DNA from: Pseudomonadota bacterium
Lineage (GTDB): Bacteria; Pseudomonadota; Alphaproteobacteria; Rhodospirillales; Magnetospirillaceae
NCBI GenBank assembly: GCA_023437865.1
Contig: JAEZFE010000089.1
Coordinates: 1-6,100, forward strand
DNA: 6,100 nucleotides
Direction: 5' to 3'
Part shown: in pieces, positions 1 through 6,098 of the stretch
Position numbering within the stretch: position 1 is the stretch's first letter
Layout: each line of letters opens with the position of its first letter
The notes under the pieces: model-generated
What the model was told of the DNA's origin: nothing
Database searches by the model: none
Seen by the model: only the letters and a program-made list of their open reading frames with translations
Program-made: the position numbers and the translations under genes

Positions 1-1
1 G

Positions 2-985
2 GCCTCGACCACCGGTCACGGCACCAACGTGATCCAGGGACTCGCCGTCTCCATGGAATCGTGTGCACTGCCGGTCATCGTCATTTCGGTGGCCATCATT
101 GTCGCCTTCAAGGTGGCCGGTTTGTTCGGCATCTCGGTGGCGGCGACTACCATGTTGGCACTGGCCGGGATGATCGTGGCGCTCGATGCCTATGGCCCAG
201 TGACCGATAATGCCGGTGGTATTGCTGAAATGGCCGAATTGCCGAAGGAGGTGCGCAAGACCACCGATGCGCTCGACGCCGTCGGCAATACCACCAAAGC
301 AGTGACCAAGGGCTACGCTATCGGCTCGGCGGGTCTCGCTTCGCTGGTGCTGTTCGCCGCCTATACCGAAGATCTTAAGCATTATTTCCCCAACCTGAAC
401 GTCCAGTTCAGCCTTGAGGACCCTTATGTGGTCATCGGCCTTTTCCTCGGCGGCCTGCTGCCTTACCTGTTCGGTGCCATGGGCATGATGGCCGTGGGCC
501 GCGCCGCCGGTGCGGTGGTGATCGAGGTCCGACGCCAGTTCAAGGAAATCCCCGGCATTATGGCGGGCAATGCCAAGCCCGATTACGGCCGGGCCGTCGA
601 TATGCTGACTAAGGCGGCGATCCGCGAGATGATCATCCCGTCCATGTTGCCGGTCCTGTCGCCAGTCTTCCTCTACTTCGTCATCCGTGCGGTCGCCGAT
701 CAGAAGGCGGCGTTCACTGCTCTCGGTGCCATGTTGCTGGGCACCATCGTGACAGGCTTGTTCGTCGCTATCTCGATGACCTCGGGCGGCGGCGCGTGGG
801 ACAATGCAAAGAAGTACATCGAGGACGGCCATCACGGCGGCAAGGGGTCGGACGCCCATAAGGCGGCGGTCACCGGCGACACTGTTGGTGACCCCTACAA
901 GGATACCGCCGGCCCGGCGGTCAATCCGATGATCAAGATTATCAACCTCGCCGCCATCCTGCTGCTGGCCATGGTCGCCGGCTGA
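2..985 (+). CDS. hppA: Membrane-bound proton-translocating pyrophosphatase, C-terminal part (5' end outside window)
   Basis: Integral inner-membrane pump that hydrolyses pyrophosphate to two phosphates and moves protons out of the cytoplasm. The reading frame is open from base 2, so the gene starts upstream; 327 residues are visible, roughly half of a usual protein of about 700. The visible part opens with the conserved [17 protein letters not shown] block, followed by hydrophobic helices, [47 protein letters not shown] and [19 protein letters not shown]. The last two carry the Asp and Lys residues that bind Mg-PPi near the cytoplasmic face. In the [10 protein letters not shown] block, Lys (codon 296-298) and Thr three residues later (codon 305-307) are the pair known from the family to mark the K+-independent subclass. 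The gene ends at TGA 983-985, just before a strong terminator, and converges on bamE. Confidence 0.97.
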   Translation, partial: ASTTGHGTNVIQGLAVSMESCALPVIVISVAIIVAFKVAGLFGISVAATTMLALAGMIVALDAYGPVTDNAGGIAEMAELPKEVRKTTDALDAVGNTTKAVTKGYAIGSAGLASLVLFAAYTEDLKHYFPNLNVQFSLEDPYVVIGLFLGGLLPYLFGAMGMMAVGRAAGAVVIEVRRQFKEIPGIMAGNAKPDYGRAVDMLTKAAIREMIIPSMLPVLSPVFLYFVIRAVADQKAAFTALGAMLLGTIVTGLFVAISMTSGGGAWDNAKKYIEDGHHGGKGSDAHKAAVTGDTVGDPYKDTAGPAVNPMIKIINLAAILLLAMVAG

Positions 986-995
986 CTGGGATAAT

Positions 996-1034
996 AAAAA
1001 AGCCCCGGCAGGAAACCAGCCGGGGCTTTTTTTT
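996..1034. terminator. Bidirectional rho-independent terminator between hppA and bamE
   Basis: A perfect 9-bp stem (1001-1009 paired with 1019-1027, AGCCCCGGC/GCCGGGGCT) is very GC-rich. An inner GG/CC pair closes on an AAA loop. It is followed on the plus strand by eight T (1027-1034) and preceded by a run of A (996-1001), which becomes the U tract on the minus strand. It starts 11-16 bp after the hppA stop and lies 16 bp beyond the bamE stop, so it can end both convergent transcripts. Confidence 0.93.
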
Positions 1035-1049
1035 GTGTGGATAGCGAGC

Positions 1050-1502
1050 CTAGGGCTTGCCAGCAGGGTCCTTGGAGAACTTGCCGACGTTGCCCACCAA
1101 CTGCTCCAAAATCGACATCTCCTTGCCGGCAGTCGGGGTCTCTCGCTCGACAGTCTGAACATTGATACCGTCCTGCATGCCGCGGGCGGTCACGCCTTTC
1201 ACCACACCGTTGCGGTCGAAAGTGATCGAGACAGCCTTGCGGTCCTTGAGCTCGGGCTTGAAGAACGCCACTGTCTCGGTGCGAGCGGAGATGTACTGCC
1301 AGCTCTCTTCGCCGAAGGTGGCGGTGGCCGACGGCGTGCCCAGCAATGCTTGAACTTCCTCGCGCGTGGTCTTGCCCTCCTTGATCTGAGCGAGCACCTC
1401 TGGGTCGGGAAGGTTACCCCGCATGTCAACGGCAGGGGTGCACGCAGCGGCGCCGAGGACGGCGAGGAAGGCGAGGGCGGTGTGGCGGGGCAGGGTGATC
1501 AT
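1050..1502 (-). CDS. bamE: BamE/SmpA/OmlA-family outer-membrane lipoprotein
   Basis: Probable small lipoprotein of the BAM complex, which folds beta-barrel proteins into the outer membrane. From the ATG at 1502 it has 150 residues. A short n-region with Arg6 is followed by a hydrophobic stretch and a candidate lipobox ending AAAC, with Cys21 as the lipidation site. Ala at -3 is weaker than the usual Leu. The SmpA/OmlA core spans about residues 37-108: GKTTREEVQALLGTPS, then SWQYIS, then a strand with ITFDRNGVVKG, the two-helix/three-strand pattern of the family. An in-frame ATG at 1523 would add MLRLCKR, giving a more basic n-region; neither start has a good Shine-Dalgarno. The open frame runs back to 1640, but that extension would bury the signal peptide. 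It is transcribed toward hppA and divergently from the bc1 chaperone gene. Family assignment is firm; the exact start is not. Confidence 0.9.
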   Translation of the reverse strand: MITLPRHTALAFLAVLGAAACTPAVDMRGNLPDPEVLAQIKEGKTTREEVQALLGTPSATATFGEESWQYISARTETVAFFKPELKDRKAVSITFDRNGVVKGVTARGMQDGINVQTVERETPTAGKEMSILEQLVGNVGKFSKDPAGKP

Positions 1503-1561
1503 CCGTTTGCAAAGCCGAAGCATTGACGGAGCCGGGCTCCGAAGCCAAAGTGTGCGCGAAC

Positions 1562-1589
1562 ATTGCACCCCCTGGCGCGGCATTGTCAA
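1562..1589 (-). promoter_or_regulatory. Candidate sigma70-type promoter for bamE
   Basis: On the minus strand a perfect TTGACA (plus-strand 1584-1589) lies 16 bp before TGCAAT (1562-1567), which matches the -10 consensus at 4 of 6 positions. Transcription would begin near 1555, leaving a leader of roughly 50 nt before ATG 1502 and still including ATG 1523. Read by eye only. Confidence 0.5.
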
Positions 1590-1610
1590 CGATGCCGCAC
1601 CGGCTAGGAA
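1583..1610 (+). promoter_or_regulatory. Weak candidate promoter for the chaperone-DUF177 genes
   Basis: TTGTCA (1583-1588) and TAGGAA (1605-1610) are separated by 16 bp on the plus strand, about 28 bp before the chaperone ATG. The -10 match is poor (3 of 6). The -35 occupies almost the same bases as the -35 of the opposing bamE promoter. A promoter is expected in this divergent gap, but this exact site is tentative. Confidence 0.3.
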
Positions 1611-1638
1611 GGCTGGACACGCCTTACGGAAAACCCAC

Positions 1639-2184
1639 ATGCCGTTTCGCCATTTTTTTGAACGCCGCCGCCGTGAGCGAGCCGCTTCCGACCTCTATTT
1701 GAAGCTGGTCACCCAGGCGCGCGAACCTGCCTTCTATGCCTCATTCGGCGTGCCTGATACGCTTGAGGCTCGTTTCGACATGATCGTTCTGCACGCATGG
1801 TTGCTGCTACGCCGATTGGGCACAGTCAAGTCCGAGACGGCCAAGGCCTTGTCGCAGGCAACCTTCAACCTGATGTTTGCTGATATGGATCGGAACTTGC
1901 GTGAGATGGGCGTTACCGACTTGCGGGTTGGTAAGCGCGTTCAGCGTATGGCCGAAGCCTTCTATGGCCGCGCCTCGGCATACGACAAGGGACTGGAGGA
2001 CGGTGGCGACGCGCTGAGTTCCGCCCTGACCCGCAATCTCTATCAGGGCGAGAGCGTTGCCGGAGATCATCTGGACGCCATGATGGCCTATATTGATAAG
2101 CAAGTGGCTCATCTCGGCGGGTTGGCCGACCAATCGTTGCTGGATGGCAATATCTCGTTCCTATCGCCGGAGGCGCACGCGTGA
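1639..2184 (+). CDS. Ubiquinol-cytochrome c chaperone (CBP3/UQCC1-type) family protein
   Basis: 181 residues from ATG 1639, the start just before the conserved region; the open frame continues upstream to 1423, but that part overlaps bamE and its promoter and reads as non-coding. The protein begins with a very basic stretch (residues 4-14) followed by SDLYLKLVTQAREPAFYASFGVPDTLEARFDM and LHAWLLLRRL, the hallmark of the family. In mitochondria Cbp3 acts in cytochrome b synthesis and assembly of the bc1 complex. The bacterial homologue presumably helps bc1 assembly, but this is inferred from the family. There is no signal peptide or convincing membrane helix, so a cytoplasmic or membrane-associated protein is likely. 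Its TGA overlaps the GTG start of the next gene by 4 nt, which suggests translational coupling. The upstream GGA at about 1628-1630 is only a weak ribosome site. Confidence 0.9.
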   Translation: MPFRHFFERRRRERAASDLYLKLVTQAREPAFYASFGVPDTLEARFDMIVLHAWLLLRRLGTVKSETAKALSQATFNLMFADMDRNLREMGVTDLRVGKRVQRMAEAFYGRASAYDKGLEDGGDALSSALTRNLYQGESVAGDHLDAMMAYIDKQVAHLGGLADQSLLDGNISFLSPEAHA

Positions 2185-2720
2185 CCCAGCTCGAACACGA
2201 ATTCAGCCGTCCTGTCCGTGTGGACCAGATACCCAACAACGGTACTGAGTTCGACGTGGAAGCCAAACCGGCTGAACGCGCCGCCTTGGCCGAACGGTTC
2301 GGCTTGGTGTCGATTGATGCGCTTAAGGCCCGCGTGCGGCTGAAGGCCATGGCTGGCGGTACGTTGATCCGAATTAGCGGGCAGTTGACTGCCAGTTTGG
2401 TTCAAACCTGCGTGGTGACGCTCGATCCTCTACCGGCAGAGGTCGTGGAGGACTTCAGCATGACATTCGGTGGCGGCGAGCCCGACCAGGTAGGCGCCGA
2501 GATCGAATTGTCGCTCGACGATGATGATCCGCCAGACCCCATCGAAGACGGTGTCGTCGATGTTGGGGAGGTCGTCGCCGAGCACCTGGCGCTTGCCCTC
2601 GACCCGTTCCCGCGCAAGCCTGGGATTGAGTTTGAAGGCGGGGAGGACCCCACTCCGCAGGAGGAGAAAAAGCCCAGTCCATTCGCCGCGCTGGCACAAT
2701 TGCGCAAAAATAAGGGGTGA
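2181..2720 (+). CDS. YceD/DUF177 family protein (rRNA accumulation family)
   Basis: 179 residues from GTG 2181, overlapping the previous stop in a GTGA. A strong GGAGG at 2169-2173 about 7 nt upstream fixes this start. Family features are GGTLIRISGQLTASLVQTCVVTLDPL (residues 59-84, with the conserved Cys77), an acidic middle section (residues 113-130) and the C-terminal block DVGEVVAEHLALALDPFPRKPG (127-148), ending with SPFAALAQLRK. Homologues next to rpmF in bacteria and plants are linked to 23S rRNA accumulation; the molecular mechanism is not settled. The usual two-Cys arrangement of the enteric form is reduced to a single Cys here, as I recall being common in alphaproteobacterial versions. 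The position directly before rpmF and plsX is the classical context and supports the assignment. Confidence 0.9.
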   Translation: MTQLEHEFSRPVRVDQIPNNGTEFDVEAKPAERAALAERFGLVSIDALKARVRLKAMAGGTLIRISGQLTASLVQTCVVTLDPLPAEVVEDFSMTFGGGEPDQVGAEIELSLDDDDPPDPIEDGVVDVGEVVAEHLALALDPFPRKPGIEFEGGEDPTPQEEKKPSPFAALAQLRKNKG

Positions 2721-2735
2721 GGGGTCACCATCCCC

Positions 2736-2762
2736 TTGCTCCGGGCGGTCTTTTTGGCTAAT
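2736..2762 (+). promoter_or_regulatory. Weak candidate promoter in the DUF177-rpmF gap
   Basis: The 89-bp gap contains TTGCTC (2736-2741) and GCTAAT (2757-2762), spaced 15 bp apart, with a T run at 2751-2755 between them. The spacing is short and the matches are partial. rpmF may equally be read through from the genes upstream. Listed because this is the only promoter-like pair in the gap. Confidence 0.22.
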
Positions 2763-2809
2763 AAACCTCCCTTTCCCCGTCAGGGCCTCCGATCAGAGAG
2801 TAGACGACA

Positions 2810-2998
2810 ATGGCTGTCCCGAAGAAGAAGACCTCCAAGTCCCGCCGCAACATGCGCCGCGCCCACCACGCTCTGCCGAACGTGTCCGGCATCGAGTGCC
2901 CGAACTGCGGTGAGCAGAAGCTGCCCCACCACGTCTGCGACTCGTGCGGTCACTATGATGGCCGCGAGGTTGTCGCCCAGGGCGAAGCCAGCGCCTAA
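2810..2998 (+). CDS. rpmF: 50S ribosomal protein L32
   Basis: 62 residues, the normal size for bL32. The protein starts with the diagnostic [20 protein letters not shown], a basic tail that threads into 23S rRNA. A zinc ribbon follows, with Cys30-x2-Cys33 and Cys43-x2-Cys46 all present, so this is the zinc-binding (C+) form. The ATG at 2810 is preceded by a purine-rich AGAGAG about 8-13 nt upstream, a weak ribosome site for a ribosomal protein gene. plsX begins 27 nt after its stop, so the two are almost certainly on one transcript. Confidence 0.98.
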   Translation: MAVPKKKTSKSRRNMRRAHHALPNVSGIECPNCGEQKLPHHVCDSCGHYDGREVVAQGEASA

Positions 2999-3025
2999 TC
3001 CCAGTATCCGGCGGAGCGCAAATCA

Positions 3026-4081
3026 GTGAGCGCACCCGTAACCATCTCCATCGATGCCATGGGGGGTGACCATGCCCCCGATATGGTGGTGGAGGGTGTT
3101 CGGCTGGCACACGTGCGGCTTCCGCACGTGCACTACCTGCTGTTCGGCGATGCCCGGCGGATCGATCCGCTGTTAGAGCGGTATCCCGAGCTGAAGGCGG
3201 TATGCCAGGTTCGTCACACCGAGGAATCGGTGTCCATGGATGACAAGCCCAGCCAGGTGCTGCGCACGGGGCGCCGCTCCAGCATGTGGCTTGCCGTTGA
3301 CGCTGTTTCCAAGGGTGAGGCCGCCGGTGTGGTCTCTGCCGGAAATACCGGTGCGTTGATGGCGGTGTCGAAGTTTGTGCTGCGCATGCTGCCCGGCATC
3401 GATCGTCCCGCCATCGCGGGCCTGTTCCCGACCGAGCGTGGCGAAACCGTCATGCTCGATCTGGGGGCCAATGTCGAGTGTTCCGCTCGAAACCTGGTCG
3501 AATTCGCCGTCATGGGCGAGGTTTTTGCCCGGGCGGTTCTGGGCCTTGAGCAGCCGACGATCGGCATCCTCAATGTGGGCTCTGAAGACCTCAAGGGTAA
3601 TGATGCGGTGAAGAGCGCGGCCAACACCCTGCGTGAAAGCCCGCTTCCCATTCGCTTCCACGGTTTTGTCGAGGGCAACGATATCGGTGCCGGCACTGTG
3701 GACGTGGTGGTCACCGACGGTTTTACCGGCAACATCGCCCTCAAGACCGCCGAAGGCACGGTGAAGTTCTACTCCACCTTCCTAAAACAGGCGTTCAAGA
3801 GTTCCCTACTGGCGAAGCTCGGATTCCTGCTGGCGCGCCAAGCGCTGACGAAGGTAAAGGTGCGCACCGATCCTCGCCGTTACAACGGCGCCATGTTCCT
3901 GGGATTGAACGGTATTGCGGTCAAAAGTCACGGAGGTACTGACGCCTTCGGCTTTGCCAATGCGGTCGGGGTCGCTGCCGACCTGATCGCCCAGGGCTAT
4001 AACGACCGCATCCGCCGGGAATTCGAGCGTCTGCATACGCCCGAGGAGCCCACTTCACAACGCGCCGCCGGCAACGGATAA
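3026..4081 (+). CDS. plsX: Phosphate acyltransferase PlsX
   Basis: Converts acyl-ACP and phosphate to acyl-phosphate, the acyl donor for PlsY in glycerophospholipid synthesis; a peripheral inner-membrane enzyme. It has 351 residues, full length for the family. Signature blocks in order are ISIDAMGGDHAP (7-18), GVVSAGNTGALMA (101-113), MLDLGANVEC (143-152), NVGSEDLKGND (183-193), GFVEGNDIGAGTVDVVVTDGFTGN (213-236) and GLNGIAVKSHGGTDAFGFANAV (293-314). The start is GTG 3026, chosen because it puts the N-terminus just before the first conserved strand and has GGAG at 3013-3016, 9 nt upstream. The neighbours rpmF (27 nt before) and fabH (9 nt after) form the classical cluster that ties phospholipid and fatty acid initiation to ribosome synthesis. 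No key block is missing. Confidence 0.98.
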   Translation: MSAPVTISIDAMGGDHAPDMVVEGVRLAHVRLPHVHYLLFGDARRIDPLLERYPELKAVCQVRHTEESVSMDDKPSQVLRTGRRSSMWLAVDAVSKGEAAGVVSAGNTGALMAVSKFVLRMLPGIDRPAIAGLFPTERGETVMLDLGANVECSARNLVEFAVMGEVFARAVLGLEQPTIGILNVGSEDLKGNDAVKSAANTLRESPLPIRFHGFVEGNDIGAGTVDVVVTDGFTGNIALKTAEGTVKFYSTFLKQAFKSSLLAKLGFLLARQALTKVKVRTDPRRYNGAMFLGLNGIAVKSHGGTDAFGFANAVGVAADLIAQGYNDRIRREFERLHTPEEPTSQRAAGNG

Positions 4082-4090
4082 TTTTATCAA

Positions 4091-5065
4091 ATGATGCTGC
4101 GCTCCCATATCGTCGGTTGCGGGTCATATCTCCCGTCCCGCGTTGTCACCAATCGCGAACTCGCCGAGATGGTGGACACCTCCGACGAATGGATCGTCGA
4201 GCGCACCGGCATCCGCGAGCGCCATATCGCTGCCGAGGGGGAGACCACGTCGGATCTCGCCACTGCCGCAGCGCTAAAGGCGCTTGCCGCCGCCGAGATC
4301 AAGGGAGCGGACGTGGATTTGCTGGTGGTGGCAACGGCCACCCCGGATAACACTTTCCCCGCTACCGCCACCAAGGTGCAGAGCCGTATCGGCATGGCCG
4401 GGGGCTTTGCCTTCGACGTCCAGGCGGTCTGCTCGGGATTCATCTACGCCATGTCGGTGGCCGACAATTTCATCAAGTCCGGCCAAGTGCGCAATGCCGT
4501 GGTCATTGGCGCTGAAACCTTCTCTCGTATCCTCGATTGGAATGACCGTGGGACATGCGTTCTGTTCGGCGACGGCGCCGGCGCCGTTGTGCTGCGCGGT
4601 GAGCGTGAGGCGGGCCGAAATACCGACCGCGGTGTGCTGTCCACCCATCTGCATTCCGATGGCCGCCACTACGACCTGTTGAAGGTGGACGGCGGTCCCT
4701 CGTCCTCGCAGACGGTGGGGCACCTGCGCATGGAGGGCCGTGAGGTCTTCCGCCATGCCGTGGTGAACCTTGCCGAGGTGGTGGGCGAAGCCCTGCGCGC
4801 CAACCATCTCCAGGCTTCGGACATCGATTGGGTGGTGCCGCACCAAGCCAACCGCCGCATCCTGGAAGGTACGGCCCGGAAGTTGGGATTTCCCATGGAC
4901 AAAATGGTGGTCACTGTCGATCGCCATGCCAATACCTCCGCGGCGTCGATTCCGCTCGCCTTCGCCGAGGCCGTCGGTGATGGCCGCATAAAGCAGGGCA
5001 ATCTGGTGCTGCTGGAGGCCATGGGCGGCGGCTTCACGTGGGGTTCGGCGCTCGCACGCCTGTAA
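4091..5065 (+). CDS. fabH: Beta-ketoacyl-ACP synthase III (KAS III)
   Basis: Catalyses the first condensation of type II fatty acid synthesis, acetyl-CoA with malonyl-ACP, in the cytoplasm. It has 324 residues, full length. The thiolase-fold catalytic triad is intact: Cys114 in AVCSGF, His251 in [10 protein letters not shown] and Asn281 in [10 protein letters not shown]. Other family blocks are [16 protein letters not shown] (30-45), [11 protein letters not shown] (158-168) and the C-terminal [16 protein letters not shown]. Two adjacent ATG codons (4091 and 4094) could start translation; the AT-rich 9-nt gap after plsX carries no clear Shine-Dalgarno, so coupling with plsX termination is likely. 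Unlike the enteric cluster, the following gene is ihfA rather than fabD, fabG and acpP. Substrate preference (acetyl versus branched primers) cannot be judged from the sequence alone. Confidence 0.98.
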   Translation: MMLRSHIVGCGSYLPSRVVTNRELAEMVDTSDEWIVERTGIRERHIAAEGETTSDLATAAALKALAAAEIKGADVDLLVVATATPDNTFPATATKVQSRIGMAGGFAFDVQAVCSGFIYAMSVADNFIKSGQVRNAVVIGAETFSRILDWNDRGTCVLFGDGAGAVVLRGEREAGRNTDRGVLSTHLHSDGRHYDLLKVDGGPSSSQTVGHLRMEGREVFRHAVVNLAEVVGEALRANHLQASDIDWVVPHQANRRILEGTARKLGFPMDKMVVTVDRHANTSAASIPLAFAEAVGDGRIKQGNLVLLEAMGGGFTWGSALARL

Positions 5066-5071
5066 TCCGGT

Positions 5072-5100
5072 AGGGTTGGCGCGCGATCTTGCGCGCCCCT
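5072..5100 (+). terminator. GC-rich hairpin after fabH, possible terminator or mRNA 3'-end stabiliser
   Basis: A perfect 7-bp stem GGCGCGC (5078-5084) / GCGCGCC (5091-5097) has a 6-nt loop, and an outer AGG/CCT can pair across a small bulge. It begins 7-13 nt after the fabH stop. There is no T tract after it, so it is not a classical intrinsic terminator. It could stabilise the rpmF-plsX-fabH message or cause partial termination. Confidence 0.45.
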
Positions 5101-5115
5101 GATAACGAATTCCTG

Positions 5116-5128
5116 CATCCCTTTGATA
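5116..5128 (-). promoter_or_regulatory. Near-consensus IHF binding site upstream of ihfA
   Basis: On the minus strand TATCAAAGGGATG matches the known IHF consensus WATCAANNNNTTR at all specified positions except one (A for the first T of TTR). It lies immediately upstream of the candidate -35 of ihfA, which would fit autoregulation as known for ihfA in enteric bacteria. A single short degenerate match can arise by chance. Confidence 0.25.
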
Positions 5129-5157
5129 TTGACCCTTTTCCACGAAGCGGATAGGGT
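5129..5157 (+). promoter_or_regulatory. Candidate promoter of ihfA-merR
   Basis: TTGACC (5129-5134, 5 of 6 to the -35 consensus) and TAGGGT (5152-5157, 3 of 6 to the -10 consensus) are separated by exactly 17 bp, about 40 bp before the ihfA ATG. A perfect 7-bp inverted repeat (TGACCCT 5130-5136 and AGGGTCA 5153-5159) overlaps both elements. The 131-bp gap after fabH makes a separate promoter here likely. Confidence 0.5.
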
Positions 5158-5196
5158 CAGCGTCTGTTTATTCCCTTATCAGCGGGCAATCGCGGA

Positions 5197-5517
5197 ATGT
5201 CGGAAAAGACCATCACACGCGCGCAGCTGAGCGAGGCGGTCTACCAGGAAGTAGGCCTTTCCAGGAACGAATCTGCCGACCTGCTGGAAGCGGTGCTGAG
5301 TGAGATTTCCTCGGCTCTGGCGCAGGGCGAGGCCGTAAAGATTTCGTCCTTCGGCAGCTTCGCCGTGCGTTCCAAGGGCCAGCGCGTCGGCCGCAACCCC
5401 AAGACGGGCGAGGAGGTTCCAATCCTGCCACGCCGGGTCTTGGTGTTTCGCCCGTCCCAGCTTCTGAAGAAAAAAATCAATGACGGGCCGGTCGCTTCGG
5501 CCAAGGCCGGGAAGTGA
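5197..5517 (+). CDS. ihfA: Integration host factor, alpha subunit
   Basis: Small DNA-bending protein that pairs with the beta subunit (IhfB, not in this window) to bend DNA sharply at specific sites in promoters, recombination sites and origins. It has 106 residues against about 99 in E. coli; the extra length is a C-terminal Ala/Lys/Gly tail. The HU/IHF fold is clear: N-terminal helices [21 protein letters not shown], then [30 protein letters not shown] with Pro68 at the tip of the DNA-intercalating arm, then [18 protein letters not shown]. The PRRVL.F.PSQ.LK ending and the position after fabH support the alpha subunit rather than HU or IhfB. Its stop codon overlaps the next start, so it is probably co-translated with the MerR gene. 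Confidence 0.95.
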   Translation: MSEKTITRAQLSEAVYQEVGLSRNESADLLEAVLSEISSALAQGEAVKISSFGSFAVRSKGQRVGRNPKTGEEVPILPRRVLVFRPSQLLKKKINDGPVASAKAGK

Positions 5518-6062
5518 TGGGCAGCGACGGCGAACTCCCGCTGGTCCGCCGTTCCGGCAAGTCGGAAGCGGCTTTCCGCACCATTAGCGAAGTGGCGGAC
5601 GAGCTCGACGTTCCGCAGCACGTCCTGCGTTTCTGGGAAAGCAAATTCCCTCAGGTAAAACCCCTGAAGCGGGGTGGTGGGCGCCGGTACTATCGTCCTG
5701 AGGACGTGGCGCTGCTGCGCCGCATCCGGGATCTGCTTTACAGCGAAGGGTACACCATCAAGGGTGTGCAGAAGCTGTTGCGTGAGGGCGGTCACAAAGA
5801 CCTAAATCTTGCCCCCAAGGCTGAGGTTGAGGTCGAACTGCATCTCCCCGAGGACGACGGACTGGCCGACGTCATCCCAGATGACGAGGACGAGGAGGAA
5901 GGCGAACAGTTGCTCTCCTTCGACGAGCCTGAAGAGGAAATCATTGTCGGGCCTGCTCCGCAGGCTTCGGAAGCGGGCCGTTTTTCGCCGGAAACTCGCC
6001 GGGAATTGGCGGATTTGCTGGATGAATTGGAGCAGCTTCGAGTTCTTTTGCAACTTCGTTAA
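5517..6062 (+). CDS. MerR-family transcriptional regulator of unknown target
   Basis: 181 residues from ATG 5517, which shares one base with the ihfA stop; the GTG at 5514 is an alternative one codon earlier, and GGGAAG just upstream can serve as ribosome site. Residues 20-90 form a MerR winged-helix domain: [26 protein letters not shown], the wing [21 protein letters not shown] and [17 protein letters not shown] strongly acidic linker follows (about 112-143, mostly Asp and Glu). A short helix [19 protein letters not shown] at the end could be a dimerising coiled coil. There is no metal-binding Cys set and no drug or ligand-binding domain, so the signal it senses, if any, is unknown. Placement after ihfA is, to my knowledge, a recurring alphaproteobacterial arrangement. 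The DNA-binding family is certain; the function is not. Confidence 0.9.
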   Translation: MGSDGELPLVRRSGKSEAAFRTISEVADELDVPQHVLRFWESKFPQVKPLKRGGGRRYYRPEDVALLRRIRDLLYSEGYTIKGVQKLLREGGHKDLNLAPKAEVEVELHLPEDDGLADVIPDDEDEEEGEQLLSFDEPEEEIIVGPAPQASEAGRFSPETRRELADLLDELEQLRVLLQLR

Positions 6063-6069
6063 AAAGGGG

Positions 6070-6098
6070 TTGCAGGGTAGGGGGCTCCTGAGTATAGT
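6070..6098 (+). promoter_or_regulatory. Probable sigma70-type promoter for a gene beyond the window
   Basis: TTGCAG (6070-6075, 4 of 6) and TATAGT (6093-6098, 5 of 6) are spaced by exactly 17 bp, starting 8 bp after the merR-type gene stop. The start of transcription would fall just past the window. A tRNA gene often follows this gene pair in related genomes, which would fit a strong promoter, but nothing of that gene is visible here. Confidence 0.65.

Noticed and set aside
1035..1526. Long plus-strand open frame opposite bamE
   Set aside because: It lies antisense to a clear BamE-family gene, its product matches no family I recognise, and GC-rich DNA often leaves such open shadow frames.
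1423..1638. N-terminal extension of the chaperone gene upstream of ATG 1639
   Set aside because: It would overlap the bamE coding region and the divergent promoter, the extra 72 residues look like random GC-rich translation, and the family homology begins right after ATG 1639.
2712..2755. Possible terminator after the DUF177 gene
   Set aside because: GGTGA-GGGG-TCACC (2716-2729) and AAGGGG/CCCCTT can pair, but the stem is short, it includes the stop codon, and the T run (2751-2755) is more than 13 nt away.
4274..5143. Long minus-strand open frame opposite fabH (289 codons)
   Set aside because: It is the antisense shadow of fabH, which has an intact catalytic triad and full-length homology; no recognisable domain on the minus strand.
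5241..5795. Minus-strand open frame spanning ihfA and the MerR gene
   Set aside because: It crosses two well-supported genes on the other strand and shows no family motif.
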